Notes under the pieces: model-generated
Database searches by the model: none
What the model was told of the DNA's origin: nothing
The model's input: the letters and a program-made list of their open reading frames with translations, nothing else
Source of the DNA: Rhineura floridana
Taxonomy: Eukaryota; Chordata; Lepidosauria; Squamata; Rhineuridae
DNA length: 64,000 bases
Reading direction: 5' to 3'
Assembly: GCF_030035675.1 (NCBI RefSeq)
Contig: NC_084500.1
Coordinates: 6,278,720-6,342,719 of the forward strand
Shown here: piece by piece, positions 31,655-44,332 of the stretch
How the letters are laid out: every line of letters starts with the position of its first letter
How positions within the stretch are numbered: position 1 is the first letter of the stretch
Made by a program: the position numbers and the translations under genes

Positions 31655-32040
31655 TATACATTAGGGGTCAGGGAGAAATTCTAGAGCCGAATCTATCAAA
31701 TTTGCACTTTCCAAAACAATATGAGAAAACCATCCCTAGAAATTTGCACTTATCTGAATTCTGTGATGCAGTTCTCCAACTAAGCAACGTTTTCAAAAAT
31801 GTGTATGTTAGGAGAAAGTGTGCATAAACATGAATATATTAGTGAAATAACATACAAAATAACATACATTAGGTGCGATAATACATACATTAGTCAAAAC
31901 TGCATGGAAATGTGCTTTATTAGGAGAAATTGGAACTAAAATCCTGGGGAATTTTCATGAGAATTTTTTTTTCTAGAAAAATTGCAAATTGTTGCAAAAA
32001 TGTGGAGAACCTAATGTAAGATTAGAGAAATGAGAGACTA
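31655..32040 (-). mobile_element. TAGGGATG-family hAT MITE
   Basis: Reverse of the 5592 copy: gaatctatcaaatttgcac, catgagaatttttttt, agattagagaaatgagag. Confidence 0.55.
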
Positions 32041-32147
32041 TGGGCTTATGCACATGAGAACATTTCTTCGTAGCAAACACACAGCTTTTATCATCGTAAT
32101 AGATTTGCAAGGTCCACACGTTGTGCTCAATGGTAGCTTCAAATCCG

Positions 32148-32460
32148 TTGTTTTATTTATTTATTTATTTATTATTTATTTAATTTGTATCCCGCCCTTC
32201 CTCCCAGCAGGAGCCCAGGAGAGGCAAACAAGGCACTAAAAACACTTTAAAACATCATAAAAACAAATCTTAAAATACATTAAGACAAAACAGTGTTAAA
32301 AACGTTTTAAAAACTTTTAAAAGGGTTAAAAACATTAAAAAAAACATATTAAGCAATTCTGATACAGACACAGACTGGGATAGCTCTCAACTTAAAAGGC
32401 CTGTTGAAAAAGAAAAGACTTCAAAAGATGCCGAAAAGATCGCCTGCCTAATATTTTCTA
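32148..32460 (-). mobile_element. L2-like LINE 3' end
   Basis: TTTA microsatellite tail, then gtatcccgcccttcctccca and gacacagactgggatag; reversed. Confidence 0.65.
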
Positions 32461-32730
32461 TTCAAGTTGGCATTCCTCTGGAAGGATTAGTGTCTCTATT
32501 TCCTTGTAGCCCCGCCCTCTAATTTTACATTTTTACTCCCTCCGGTTGCTGAGTTACTGGGCATGTGCAAATATTTTCGACCTGCACAGTATTTCCTTTC
32601 CCTCCTGCCCCCCCGCTTCCTAAAGTTTGGCAGTTGAAAAGAAGTGGGGTCATCTGCCCCTCCTTTCTCCGCTGCTCCTTGCTTTTTTTTTTAGTTAGTT
32701 TTTCCCCACTGGAAAAACAAATCAACATAA

Positions 32731-32825
32731 TATTGATTTTTAAAAAATCTATCAATATTTTCTGAAAATATCAATATTGATATTTTATCAGAATATCAAT
32801 GTTGATATTGATATTTTTGAGGTGA
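32731..32825. repeat. iterated ATCAATATTGAT palindromes
   Basis: Overlapping copies of AATATTGAT and its reverse complement across about 95 bp. Confidence 0.7.
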
Positions 32826-33294
32826 CTTTTAAAAAAAGATCCACTTTTGATTTTTTAGGAAACAAAAGGAGTGAAGGAAGTTTACTCGGAGAGAAAGGGA
32901 GGATAGAAGGGAGGGCGGCAGCAAACTGTGAAGCGGGGAGGACAGAGCAGTCGGAAGTTGCTGGATAAACCACCAGAAACAAAATGTAATTCCTGGGGGA
33001 GTTAGTGGGCGAGAAAGGGGAAGAGCTGAAAGTGACGATTCACCCGCCCACTGAAAACCATTGAAGCAAGTTATCTTCAGAGATGTGTGGGGCAGAGTGG
33101 AGCTGTATTGTTCTGAACTTTTGGTATTATCAGTGGATTGGGTTAGTACGGATTTACAGGGGGGAAACTGCATGATAGCTTCTGTTTGCCAGTAATGTCA
33201 TGCAGATTAAAAGGGGGTGTGAGTAGCACCAGACACACACTATACAACCGTGTAGATGAGCCCTAAGAGAACCGAGACTGGCCGATCATTCCAT

Positions 33295-33490
33295 CCCTAA
33301 TATACATTTATACACACACTTTACCCTAGTATATGCATTTCTGTACACATTGCTAGACTGGAGGACTGCACTGCAGAATTTGGAGAAGTGTGAATTTCGA
33401 AGGATGGCTGTGATTCAATTTGATTAAAAAAAACCCTGCAAATTATGTAGGCTCGCCTTTAAATGCAAACTTCAATTGCCCTCCCTACTC
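33295..33490 (+). mobile_element. TAGGGATG-family hAT MITE, partial
   Basis: gcagaatttggagaagtgtg, tttcgaaggatggctgtg and tttaaatgcaaact blocks. Confidence 0.5.
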
Positions 33491-33647
33491 TGTTGTCATG
33501 GCTACAAAGATGACACACCCTAACAAAGGAAGCTGGGAGACAGGAGGAGAGCGGCTCAGCACTGCCCTCTTGTGGCGTGGCTGCATTCTGGCAGTTGATG
33601 CCCATGCCTGTGCACAGAAAAAAAGAGCTCAAAGGTTACATGATACA

Positions 33648-33745
33648 GCACAATCCTAAACAAGTTTCCTCTGAAGTAAGTCCCCCTGAGTGCAATGGGG
33701 CTTGTTCTTAGGTAAGTACACCCAGGATTGCAGCCTTAATTAAAT
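33648..33745. repeat. short squamate repeat (agtaagtcc family)
   Basis: cacaatcctaaacaagtttc, aagtaagtcc and ggattgcagcc in order. Confidence 0.5.
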
Positions 33746-33835
33746 AAGAGCCCCTTTTCCATGAACAGCTGAAAAGTTTTACAAAATTGTTCTTTTAGGT
33801 ATTCTATTTTATTTTACTCTAATGACAGTTGTATG

Positions 33836-33940
33836 GGCATAAGAAGAGCCTAAAGCTGGATCAAGCCAGTGGCCCATCTAGTCCAGCGTCCTGTTCTCAC
33901 ACTGGCCAACCAGATGTCCAAATGGGAAGCCTGCATAGTG
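33836..33940 (-). mobile_element. CR1-type LINE 3' tail
   Basis: cataagaagagcc then ggcccatctagtccagcgtc. Confidence 0.65.
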
Positions 33941-34184
33941 TTTTATTTGTAAAAAGACTGGATCTATGCAATGCGTGCATACAAAAATCAAGAAACAAAC
34001 AAACACCATCTTTTACTGAAGGAAGAGGAGGAGGAGGCAGGAGCGTATGGGAGATCAGTGGTATAAATTATCCTTACATAAATTCAGGCAATGCATGATG
34101 GTTTTAATGAGAACAATGGTTTGTAATTGTATTAAAAATAAGCCATTGTTACTTTAACAACACAATCCTACACTTGCCTACTAG

Positions 34185-34350
34185 GGCCGCAGATTTAATG
34201 AACATCTGATGCAAATTTAAAGCACATGGAATCCTGGGAACTGTAGTTTACTCTTTTCAGAGCTACAGTTCCCAGGATCCTTAACAAACCACAGTTCGCA
34301 GGATACTTGGGGGCGGGGTTTGCGTGCTTTAAATGTACGACGTGCAGCCT
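34185..34350. repeat. fold-back repeat (tcctgggaactgtagttt family)
   Basis: atcctgggaactgtagttta pairs with ccacagttcgcaggatactt. It lies just upstream of the RCC1L CpG-rich promoter. Confidence 0.6.
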
Positions 34351-34545
34351 TGAGAAGATCGATGGGGCTTCCTTCCTTCCTTCCAGAGAAGCAGACGGTG
34401 ATCAGGCGCTCAAAAACACCGGGCAGGTGCCTCTAGTGTCATGGCCGCCGCTGGAATGCGTCCTGTCGTCACCAGGTTCCTTGTCTCTCGTGTCCATGGC
34501 GGCCCTCGGGCGGAAAGGACGGGCGCCTGCCCAGAGCGATCGAAA

Positions 34546-34585
34546 GCCGGAAGGAGGTGAAAGGTGAAAGGTGAGCAAGATGGCG
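34546..34585 (+). promoter_or_regulatory. RCC1L promoter ETS and YY1 motifs
   Basis: GCCGGAAGG (34546-34554) is an ETS/GABP core, and CAAGATGGCG (34576-34585) matches the YY1 consensus. Both lie in a CpG-rich block within 90 bp of the RCC1L ATG. The pair is common in promoters of nuclear genes for mitochondrial proteins, which fits RCC1L. Confidence 0.45.
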
Positions 34586-34612
34586 CCGCCCATGGTGCAG
34601 GTGCTCCCGTGA
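34580..34612 (+). other. short upstream ORF before RCC1L
   Basis: ATG GCG CCG CCC ATG to TGA, ten codons plus stop, ending 22 bases before the RCC1L ATG. The first ATG overlaps the YY1 motif. It matters only if transcription starts upstream of 34580, which cannot be judged here. Confidence 0.3.
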
Positions 34613-34634
34613 GCGTTTCTGGCGGCTGAAGAGG

Positions 34635-35243
34635 ATGCCTTCTGCGATGGGGCTTAATGGGGGGCTGTTGCGGGGCAGGGTTTGGGACGCCCGCAGGGCT
34701 GCGCTGCAGCTGCCAAAGCCCCAGAGGGGCTCCATGTGGGTGCTGTCGCTGCTGGAGCTCAGTCGGGGAGCAGGGAGCTTTCCCCGGAGGGCGTCTCTGG
34801 GGCCGCTCCTGAGACCCCCAAGTGAAGCGCTCAGTCCCCCGTGCGTGGCGTCCCGGGGGGGCAAGAGAGGGCTGTTTCTGCCCCCCCCAGATAATGCATT
34901 TCTGGCTCCCCCTAGGGAGCCTTCTCAAAATCCTCAGCGAGGCTTGCTGCGCGACCCCCGTAAGGCCTTTCGAGGCCTCCCCCTGAGGCTTCCTCCAGAG
35001 GAGCTCTCGAGGGGCCTGGCAAAAGCAGCGGGGCGGAAGAACGCCAGGGAGTTGCAAGAAGCCGACGACGCGGCCCCCATTTTCCAGTACGTGGGGAGAC
35101 AAGCCAAGAGGAAGGACCGGGTGTTTGTGTGGGGCTTCTGCTACTCGGGGGCTTTGGGCATCCCCACCTTCGTCGTGCCTGACCCTGGATTCCGAAAGCG
35201 GAGGATCCAGCCCACTCCGTATCGCCTGCAGGTGGAGGACAAG
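34635..35243 (+). CDS. RCC1L: RCC1L exon 1 (mitochondrial presequence and blade 1)
   Basis: 203 codons, ending PYRLQVEDK before gtgagg. Residues 148-203 match human RCC1L ([27 protein letters not shown]). Residues 1-147 are basic and Pro/Leu-rich with few acids until about 140, as expected of a mitochondrial targeting region but unusually long. The ATG at 34635 was chosen because it is the first in this open frame and has A at -3; codon 34 is an alternative in weaker context. Confidence 0.85.
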
Positions 35244-38200
35244 GTGAGGGGCGGCAACAAGGAGCCAGCGTGCTTTAAAAAAAAAAGGTTGGGATGCTCG
35301 CGAGGCCTCAATGGGCTTTCTCTTGACAAAGCAGGTTTCCCCCTTTCCTGTTATGCCAGCTGCTTTTACAGTGGAGGCAGAGCCAAGGGTGATGAAAGCG
35401 CTGGGTGCGGCACTAGACTGGCAGGGTGGCAGCTGGAGGGTTGGCGCAGGACAGCCTTCCTCAGCTGTTGCCGAATCGAATGGCTGCTGCTAGATGACAG
35501 TTGATGAAGGGAGGACCTTAGAACATAAGTAGAGCCCTGCTAGATCAGGCCAGTGGCCCATCTAGTCCAGCATCCTGTTCTCACAGTGGCCAACCAGGTG
35601 CCTCTTAAAAGAAGCCTGTAAGCAGTTCCCAAGTGCAAGAGCACTCTCGCCTCCTGCACTTTCCAGCAACTGGCATTTAGAAGCATGCAGCCTCTGATTG
35701 TGGGGTCAGAGTATAGATGTTGCTTGTGGGGTCAGAGTATAGACGTCACGGCTAGCAGCTGTTGATAGTCTTATCCTCTGTTAAAGCCATTCAAATTGGT
35801 GGCTATCACTGCCTCCTGTGGGGGCAAATTTAATTATTAATTAATTAATTAATTAAATATCCCACCCTTCCTCCCAGTAGGAGCCCAGGGCAGCAAACAG
35901 AAGCTCTAAAAACACTTTAAAACATCGGAAAAGCAGACTTTAAAATACATTTAAACAAAACATCTTTAAAAACATTTTTTAAAACTTTCAAGACATCTTT
36001 TTTTTTTTAAAAAAAGGTTAAAAACATTTTTTAAAAAAGGTTTAAAAACGTCTTAACAAGCAATTCCAACACAGACGCAGACTGGGATAAGGTCTCAACG
36101 TAAAAGGCTTGTTGAAAGAGGAAGGTCTTCAATAGGTGCCGAAAAGATAACAGAAATTCCATAGTTTAACTATGTGCTGCATGAGGAAATGCTTTCTTTT
36201 GTCTATCCTGAATCTTCCAATGCTCAGCTTCATTGGATGTCCATGAGTTCTCGTGAGAGAGGGAGAAAACTTTTCTTGATCCACTTTCTCCCTGCCGTGC
36301 ATACAGACACATCTGTCATGCTAACTCTTCCTCACCTTTTCTCTAAACTAAGAGTCCCAAAAGCCGCAACCTTTCGTCACAAGGGAGTCGCTCAATGGAG
36401 TGGCTCTGCTTCTCTTCTCTCACTTGCTATGTTAGTAATACGCCCATATGTCTGAATAATGGCTGAAAGCACCTTTGAAGCAATTCCTTGCCTCCTGTGC
36501 ACCTTATTGTCAGCTTATTTCCTATGAAAATGACATGGACTGCCTTCAAGTCAACTATGACTTATGGTGACCCTATGAATAGGGTTTTCATGGTAAGCGG
36601 TATTCAGAGGAGGTTTACCATTGCCCAAGGTCACCCAATGAGTTTCACGGCTGTGTGGGGATTCGAACCCTGGTCTTCCAGGTCGTAGTCATAGGATAGG
36701 TAAAACTGACCATGGGGGGGAAAGGAGGGGTGAAGGAAGAAGGAGGGGATAGGAGGGAGAAGGAGGGGAGGGCAGGTTTGATCATTTGCATGCTTTTTTA
36801 AAGATTGCAAGAAGTACATTACTTTGGGTGTACTTATAAACCCAGTTGACCCACTTGCACAGGCTTTGTGACGTGGGTCACATCGCACAGGTTGGGAAAT
36901 GCTGTGTTAGAGAGCCAATGTGGTATACTGTTTAGAGTGTCAGACTAGCACTGAGGAGATCCGGGTTCAAATCCCACCTCGGCTTTGACGTTCTCTGGGT
37001 GACCTTGGGCCAGTTGTCACTTCTCAGTTTAACCTACCTCATAAGATTGTTGTGAGGATGAAATGGGGGAGGATTATGTGCACCATCTTGAGCTCCTGGG
37101 AGGAAAGACAGGCTGGCTGGCCACTGTGAGAACAGGATGTTGGACTAGAGGAGCCGTTGGCCTGATCCAGCAGGCTGTTCTTATCTTCCTATATAATATT
37201 TTTGTAAGTGTCGTGCTACACACTTCTGTGCAGGCACAAGCCTGCGCAGAAGCCTTCACACATAGCCTGACTCTGTGAGGCCCTTAGGGCTCATATAAAT
37301 TTACCTATATAAATATAAAGACGATGATAAGTGTGATGATATCTGTGTAGTATTCAGAGTTATCACCTGTATATAACTTGCTCTAGCAATTTCCCTCTAT
37401 CTCTCCTTTCTAGGAATCAGCTCTACCACTTTAACCGTTTACTTTCCAAATATCATTGACTTCACATACATGTCTCTCCCTCACCCCTGGTGATTTTTTT
37501 TTTTTTTGGCAGTGTTCTAGGGGAAATGAAGATCAGGAGTGCAGTGAGGAAGGAGAGTGTATTTAATTCCTTCACAATGGTCCTAATGGTTCACATGTCC
37601 CCCTCACCCACCCATCCATTTGGGCTTGGGGATAGAGAACAGATTGCCCACTTGGCATTGGAAGCCTGATAGCAGAATTGTTACAGTAGGGCCCCGCTTT
37701 TCGGCACCCCGCTTTTCGGCGTTGCACTAATATGGCACCAGCGGGGGCTAGAGCTCTCCGCGCTCCAGCTGATCTCGCCGGAGGAGGGGAAGATCAGTTG
37801 TAGCACGCTACAGCTGATTTTCTCCTCCTTGGGGGTGATCAGGCTCCCGAACTCCAGCTGATCTTCTCTTCTGGCGCGATCAGTGGGTTAGGTTCCAGAC
37901 CCCCACGCTACAGCTGATTCGCTTTTCGGCGGGGGTCTGGAACCTAACCTGCTGTATGAGTAGGGCCCTACTGTACTTGCTTCCACCTACGGAGCTGTCC
38001 ATGTCTGGCCTAACCCTGTATCTCTCCTCCTTCCAATGCTATCAGTCTGGTCTTGGCCAGGTGCTAGAGATCTGTTTTTAGCTTGTGCCATTTCTTCATT
38101 TTTGCTGATCTGGAGATGCCGTTGAGTCCCCCTCACCCCCTTCTCTCTTGTATCTGTATTAAACCAGACCTAAGCATCTAATAATGTCTCCTTTTGAAAG

Positions 38201-41200
38201 ATCTCCTCTGCTGCCTGTGGCTACGGGTTTACACTTCTGTCCTCCCGAACAACTGACATCACCAAAGTCTGGGGGACGGGCCTCAACACAGATTCCCAGA
38301 TTGGATTTCATCCGAGCAGGAGAGATCGGTGTAAGTAATGTGGAGCCTTTGGGCAGGGTTTGAAGCTTTGCATGCCGTCATGGCCTGTTCCGTTAATACA
38401 ATTTTTATTTTGGCAGGCGGAACATATTCTGGTTCCACTCCCCTCCCTGAACTTTCTTGCCGCTTCTTTGAAGCCCTGGCTGCAATACCTGGAAAGTTAG
38501 AGTCGCCGAAATATTATTGAAACGAATGGCTCCTGAATCAGAATGTTAAGACTTGGAAGGGACCTTAAAGGTGGTCTAGTCCAACCCCGTTTAATGCAGT
38601 TCTGCATGTACTATAAGGAAACAGATGGTTAATGCATCTTAACTTTAGTATACCAGGTTTTATTTCTTTAAAGTTTGTTTATATATGTTATATAATTTAG
38701 CTTGTTTACTTGTTTATATTATTATTAATTGCATTTCTATACCTCCCCATAGCCGAAGCTCTCTGGATGGTTTACAATAATTAAAAACATTAAAACAAAT
38801 ATACAAATTTAAAAACACATTTTAAAAAGCAATTTAAAAACACATGCTAAAATGCCTGGGTGAAGAGGAAAGTCCTGACCTGGCACCGTAAAGATAATGG
38901 TGTCAGGTGCACCTCATCAGGGATATCATTCCATAATTTGTGGGCCACCACTGAGAAGGCCCTCTCCCTTGTTGCCAGCCTCCCAGCTTCCCTCAGAGTA
39001 GGCACCTGGAGGAGGGCCTTGGATGTTGAGTGTAGTGTTTGGGTGGGTTTGTGTTGGGAGAGGCGTTCCATCAGGTATTGCGGTCCCAAGCCGTGTAAGG
39101 CTTTATAGGTTAAAACCAGCACCTTGAATCGAGCTTGGAAACATAGGCAGTCAATGCAAGCGGGCCAGAATCGGTTTTATATGTTCGGACCGTTTGGTCC
39201 CTGTTACCAATCTGGCCGCTGCATTTTGCACAAGCTGCAGTTTCTGAACCGTCTTCAAAGGCAGCCCCACGTAGAGCGCATTGCAGTAATCTTAACTTGG
39301 AGGTTACCATGGACAACTGAAGCCAGGTTATCCCTGTCCAGATAGTGGCATAGCTGGGCCACCTTCTGAAGTTAGTAGAAGGCACTCCGTGCCACTGAGG
39401 CTATCTGAGAGAGATGGTTCTAGGAGAACCCCCATGCTATGAACCTGTTCCTTCAAGGGGAGTGCAACCCCATCCAGGACAGGTTGGACATCTGCCATCC
39501 AGTCAGAAGAACCACCCACTAGCAGCATCTCAGTCTTGTTTGGATTGAGCCTCAGTTCAATCAGATTCAGCCTCAGTATGTGTCATTATCCTGCCTTTAA
39601 ATATTTGTATCTCTATGGCTGGTCAATGACCGCAAACAATAAAGATGAGATGAATGCAGGATGCAACTACAGCTTCCCTGACAGGAGGCCGACCAGCCTC
39701 TGCTTGAATACTTTCTGTGTAGGAGAGCCCCACTGACTCCCAGACAGCCTGTTCCAATGCTGAACAGCTCCTAATGTCTGTCCAAAATCTACTTCCCTGA
39801 AATTTCCACTGATTGGTTCTAGGCCTGCCCTCTGGAGCAACAGAGGTCTGGTCTATGTTCATTGGATGCATACTAGCTATGGAGGATGCTCCATTAGGGC
39901 AAATGGGGAACTTGCCCACCAAGCTCAGTCCGCCGCCAGAGAGCCCCCTGCCCCCAGCCTGCCTGCCTTCTTACTTACCCCCTGCCCAGCGGATGGCCCA
40001 GCTGTCCTCCTTGCTCTTGGGGTTGCTCTTGTAGAACTCAGCAGGAAAAAAGAAGGTGGGGACAAACCGCTGTGGCTGCACCTACGATTGGTCTGCCTGC
40101 CTTCTGCCCTTCTTTTCCTAATGGGCATCGTCCACCAAAGCTTATCCCACCATAAATTTCTGATATATATATCTCTTCATTGTTATGGTCAATGACCAGC
40201 GTGAGGTAATCAGATAAAATTGTTAAAACACAATACCGTAAAATAGAGTTGACAGAGACATAGTTATAAAAACCCAAAGGCAGGAGTTACAAGGTGGCTA
40301 GAGTGAAATCGTGGCAAGTTTTGATCGCTGCTGCACAAAATTTGGCAACACTGAAGGTAATTGAAGTATTTTGATCAGAAAGGAGTAAAAGGCCATAATA
40401 TGCATCTGATGGCCCTAGGGTTTTCGATGGGAGAGGTTCAGTTAGAGATCTTCGTAGATCGGAGTAGAATGGACAGTGTAAGAGGACGTGGGTCACTGTT
40501 TCCACCTCTGATACTTTTTAAAGTTGCATGCAATGCAAGTTGCTGCAATGGAGTCGCCTCTCGTAAGAGGATTTTCCTGTTTGGTCTGCTTTTATTGGAT
40601 ACGTAAATTATAGTCAAGACAAGAGGTCTCCTCCAACAACATATGCAGCTGGTATAAATGTCATAAAGTCCGAATGTAAGACTTTATCTGAGGGATAGAA
40701 GAAAAAACTAGACTAATTTAATTCAAATTATAATAGTTTTCATATTTTCCTACTCATCTGGATCTTCCATATAATCAATGGATGGATCTACGCCTTCCTG
40801 GGGACGCTATATCAGACTGAGATCTTTCATACCGGCGTTTATGATGTATGTAATACAGTAATGGATTAATGTCACCCTGAGATATAAAGGATTGTGGAAC
40901 ACTAGATGTAGAATTTGTTTGTGCCTTCAGGTATTGGAAGCTGTTTTTGGTACTCACCTTCTTTTCTGTGTAGGTATTTTTGCAAAATTTGTAAGAATTG
41001 AAATAACTTTTTTATAAAATAACAATAAGAGGATTAGACAAATTCATAGAGGATAATAAGGTTACCAGTGGCTGTTAACCCTGCCAGCTTGTTCTACCTC
41101 CACTGTTGGAGTCAGGGTGCTTCTGAATACGAGTTGCTGGAAACTGCAGGCGGGGGAGAGTGCTGTTGCGGTCAGGTGATGCTTGCTTGTGGGCAATTGG

Positions 41201-44200
41201 TTGGCCATTGTGGGAACAGGATGCCAGACTAGATGGGCCACGGGTCTGACCCAGCAGGCTCTTCATAATGTCCTCTGGAATATGCAGTCATGCTCGTTGC
41301 GGATCTTTCATGCCACCTTGCTGATCCTTTCTTTTATTGCACGGTTTTAAAACAGCGAAAGGCTATGAGTATGTCTTGGAGCCGAGTCCCGTCGCGCTGC
41401 CCCTGGACAAGCCACAGCAGACCCGAGTCGTGCAGGTGTCCTGTGGGAGAGCTCACTCCCTAGTGCTGACGGACGCTGAAGGAGGTATGGTGGAATTCCT
41501 GTGAAGTCCTTTCTTAAAATTTTATTTTACTTTGATTCAAATTTATTATTAAAGACAAGAAAAAAGGTGAGGAAAGAAAAATAAGGGGGGGGGATTAAAA
41601 CCACAAGAAAACGACTCCCAGATCACAAACGGTACAATTAGCATCAATACATCCATCTTTGCTTACGCATACAGTGGAACATGTGCCATCCCAATGTCCG
41701 AATAGGTGTCCAGGTGAAGTTGGGGTTTGTAAGAGGTATATTAAAATGTAGCATCAAGGGCATCAAGGTTTTTGAACCATTATGGAATAGATGGTGGGAT
41801 TTAAGGTTCTGTTAAATTCAAGGGCAGAGGCTCCCAAATTGTCTTGTGTGGACCATGAGCGTTATGCAGGTGGTCCACGGTGTGTGTTTACTTGTGGTTG
41901 GAGACGGGAGATTGCAGGCCCATCTCATGAAATAGTCACACTGATTTTTAATTCAGCGTCTAGCATGGAAATGGCTGAAAGAGGCTTAAAAGTCATTAAG
42001 TGGTCCACCAAGACCACTGACAATTTTCAAGTGGTCTGTGTGGGAAAGATGGGTGGGAACCGCTGTTGTAAGGAAGGGCAGTGCTTATGGTACAGCATTT
42101 CCACAACTTTCTTTTTGTAATGCTGGGTTGCTCCTAAACTTGCTCTACGTCCTCTCCCTGCAAAAGCAGACTCAATAAGAGATTCCATAATTTACTGTGC
42201 AGAGATCTGTGCCTGCAGTTGTGGATCTTTTTCTTAAAGCTTCCAACAAGTGGTCTTCATATTTTTTGATAATGGCTAATGAAGCATGAAGAGAAATCTC
42301 TTGTTATCCTGAGGTTCGGACTCCCCACTTAAACATGGTTTATTTCAGGGATTGGGAACAGCTGGCCTTCCAGGTGTTGGAATTCAACTTTCATCTTCCC
42401 TGACGATTGACCATTCTGGCTAGTGCTGATGGGAGTTGGAGTCCAGCAACATCTGGAGAGCCACAGGTTCCCCCATTCCTGCTTGTGCTCTTTTCCCTTT
42501 GGCCCTGAGGAGGGAGGAGTCTAGAGGCTTTTGCTTCTGATTAACTGCAATTTGCCGTGTCTCCTGAGCTCAGCTAAACTGTGGTTAATCTTAACTCTAG
42601 TTAATAGAAATAAGCAAACCATGGTTTATGAAGCTGGCATGTTTTCACTAGCCGTAGTTAACTTCAACCAGAGTTAATAGTTCAGTTGACTCTGTGGGCA
42701 GTCTAAAACGGAAGCGGCAGTCTCGGATCTCTTGTGGCCACACTGAAGAAGGAGCGGGCTGCCCGTGAGCTCAGGATGGAGGGTTGGCTCATTCTCAAAA
42801 TGCTAAACCATGGTTTCCTGTTGCGTCCAAATTTAGCCAATGTCTATCCTTTTGGCTGTGGAGGGGTGGTACTTGATACCCGCCTGATGCCATCCTGTAA
42901 CTTTCTTTCAGTCTTCAGCATGGGCAACAACTCCTATGGGCAATGCGGCCGGAAAGTGGTTGAAGGTGAAATTTACAGGTGAGAGGATCTGCCCCGATCC
43001 ACATGTGTCTGTTCCTCCAAAGGTACTCCTAGGGCAGGTTTGCCAAACTCCGAATGAGTTGTAGAATGGCATAGGAAGCTGCCTATGTAGCATAGTACTT
43101 CATGCTCTGACCGGCAGCAGTTCTCCAGGAACTTGGGCGGAGGGCAGAAGTCTTTCCAATGCCTTGTCTCCTGAGGCCCCTTTTAATTGGAGATTGCAAG
43201 GGTTGAACCTGGAGGCTTTGCTGCAGGCCAAGCATGATAAGATACCATCTTATCAGGAGGTTTGTTCTGTACAATATAGGAAACGGACCTTTAGTGTGGC
43301 GGCACCTACCCTGTGGAATTCCCTCCCTTTGAATATTAGGCAGGTGCCATCTCTGCTATCTTTTCGGCGCCTTTTGAATACTTTCCTCTTTCAACAAGCC
43401 TTTTAAGTTGAGACCTATCCCAGTCTGCGTCTGTGTTGGAATTGCTTAATATGTTTTTTAATAATGTTTTTAACCCTTTTTAAAAAGTTTTTAAAATCTT
43501 TTTAATGCTGTTTTGTCTTAACGTGTTTGGGGATTTGTTTTTGTGATGTTTTAAAGTGTTTTTGGTGCCTTGTTTGCCGCCCTGGGCTCCTGCTGGGAGG
43601 AAGGGCAGGATACAAATTAAATTAAATTATTATTAATAATAATAATAATAATAATAATAAATTTAAAGCAGCTTTATACAACTTTGAACAGCTGTGCCTT
43701 CCCCCAAAGAACCCCGGGAACTGTAGCTTGTTAAGGGTTTGGGGAGTTGCTAGGAGATCCCTCTTCCCCCTCACAGAGCTATAGTTCCCAGAGTGGCTTA
43801 AGGGTCGACCCTTCTTTCCATGGAACTCTGGGAATGGTAGCTCTGTTGGGGGGGGGCAGGGGGTTCTCCTAAGAACAGCTAGTCAGGTGAGCAGCAGCAG
43901 CAACAGAAGGCTGCAGGCAGAGGAAAATCATAAACCGTTCCTTCCCCTTGCATGTTTCTGATGGTAATCTCCCCCTCTCCTGCCCGCTATTAAGTTTTGG
44001 AAGAAGCTCTATAGAAGAAGCATGCAGTCAGTCCTTGCGGGAATCGCAGAGGAGTGAAGGTATAACCAGGTGAGGAAGATCCACATGTGGCGTCTGTCCG
44101 CAGGTGGCCTGTCCTTGCTGTAACCCCAGGTGTGGGGAACCTTTGGCCCTCCAGATATTGCTGAACTACAACTCCCATCAGCAAGTATGGCCAATGGCCA

Positions 44201-44282
44201 GGGAGCTGGTTTTAGATGTTTTGTTTTATCTCTTGTGTGTTTGACGTCCTGGGCTCCTTCAGGAAGAAGGGTGGGGCAGAAT

Positions 44283-44332
<50 letters not shown>

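Noticed and set aside
34410-35102. 230-codon open frame on the - strand over RCC1L exon 1
   Set aside because: Shadow of a GC-rich coding exon; no family resemblance, and the + strand carries the conserved RCC1L sequence.
35244-35504. Coding continuation of RCC1L exon 1
   Set aside because: The frame stays open past the gtgagg donor, but similarity to RCC1L stops there and resumes in phase at 38201.
38847-39122. 91-codon - strand frame with [13 protein letters not shown]
   Set aside because: LINE reverse transcriptase remnant.
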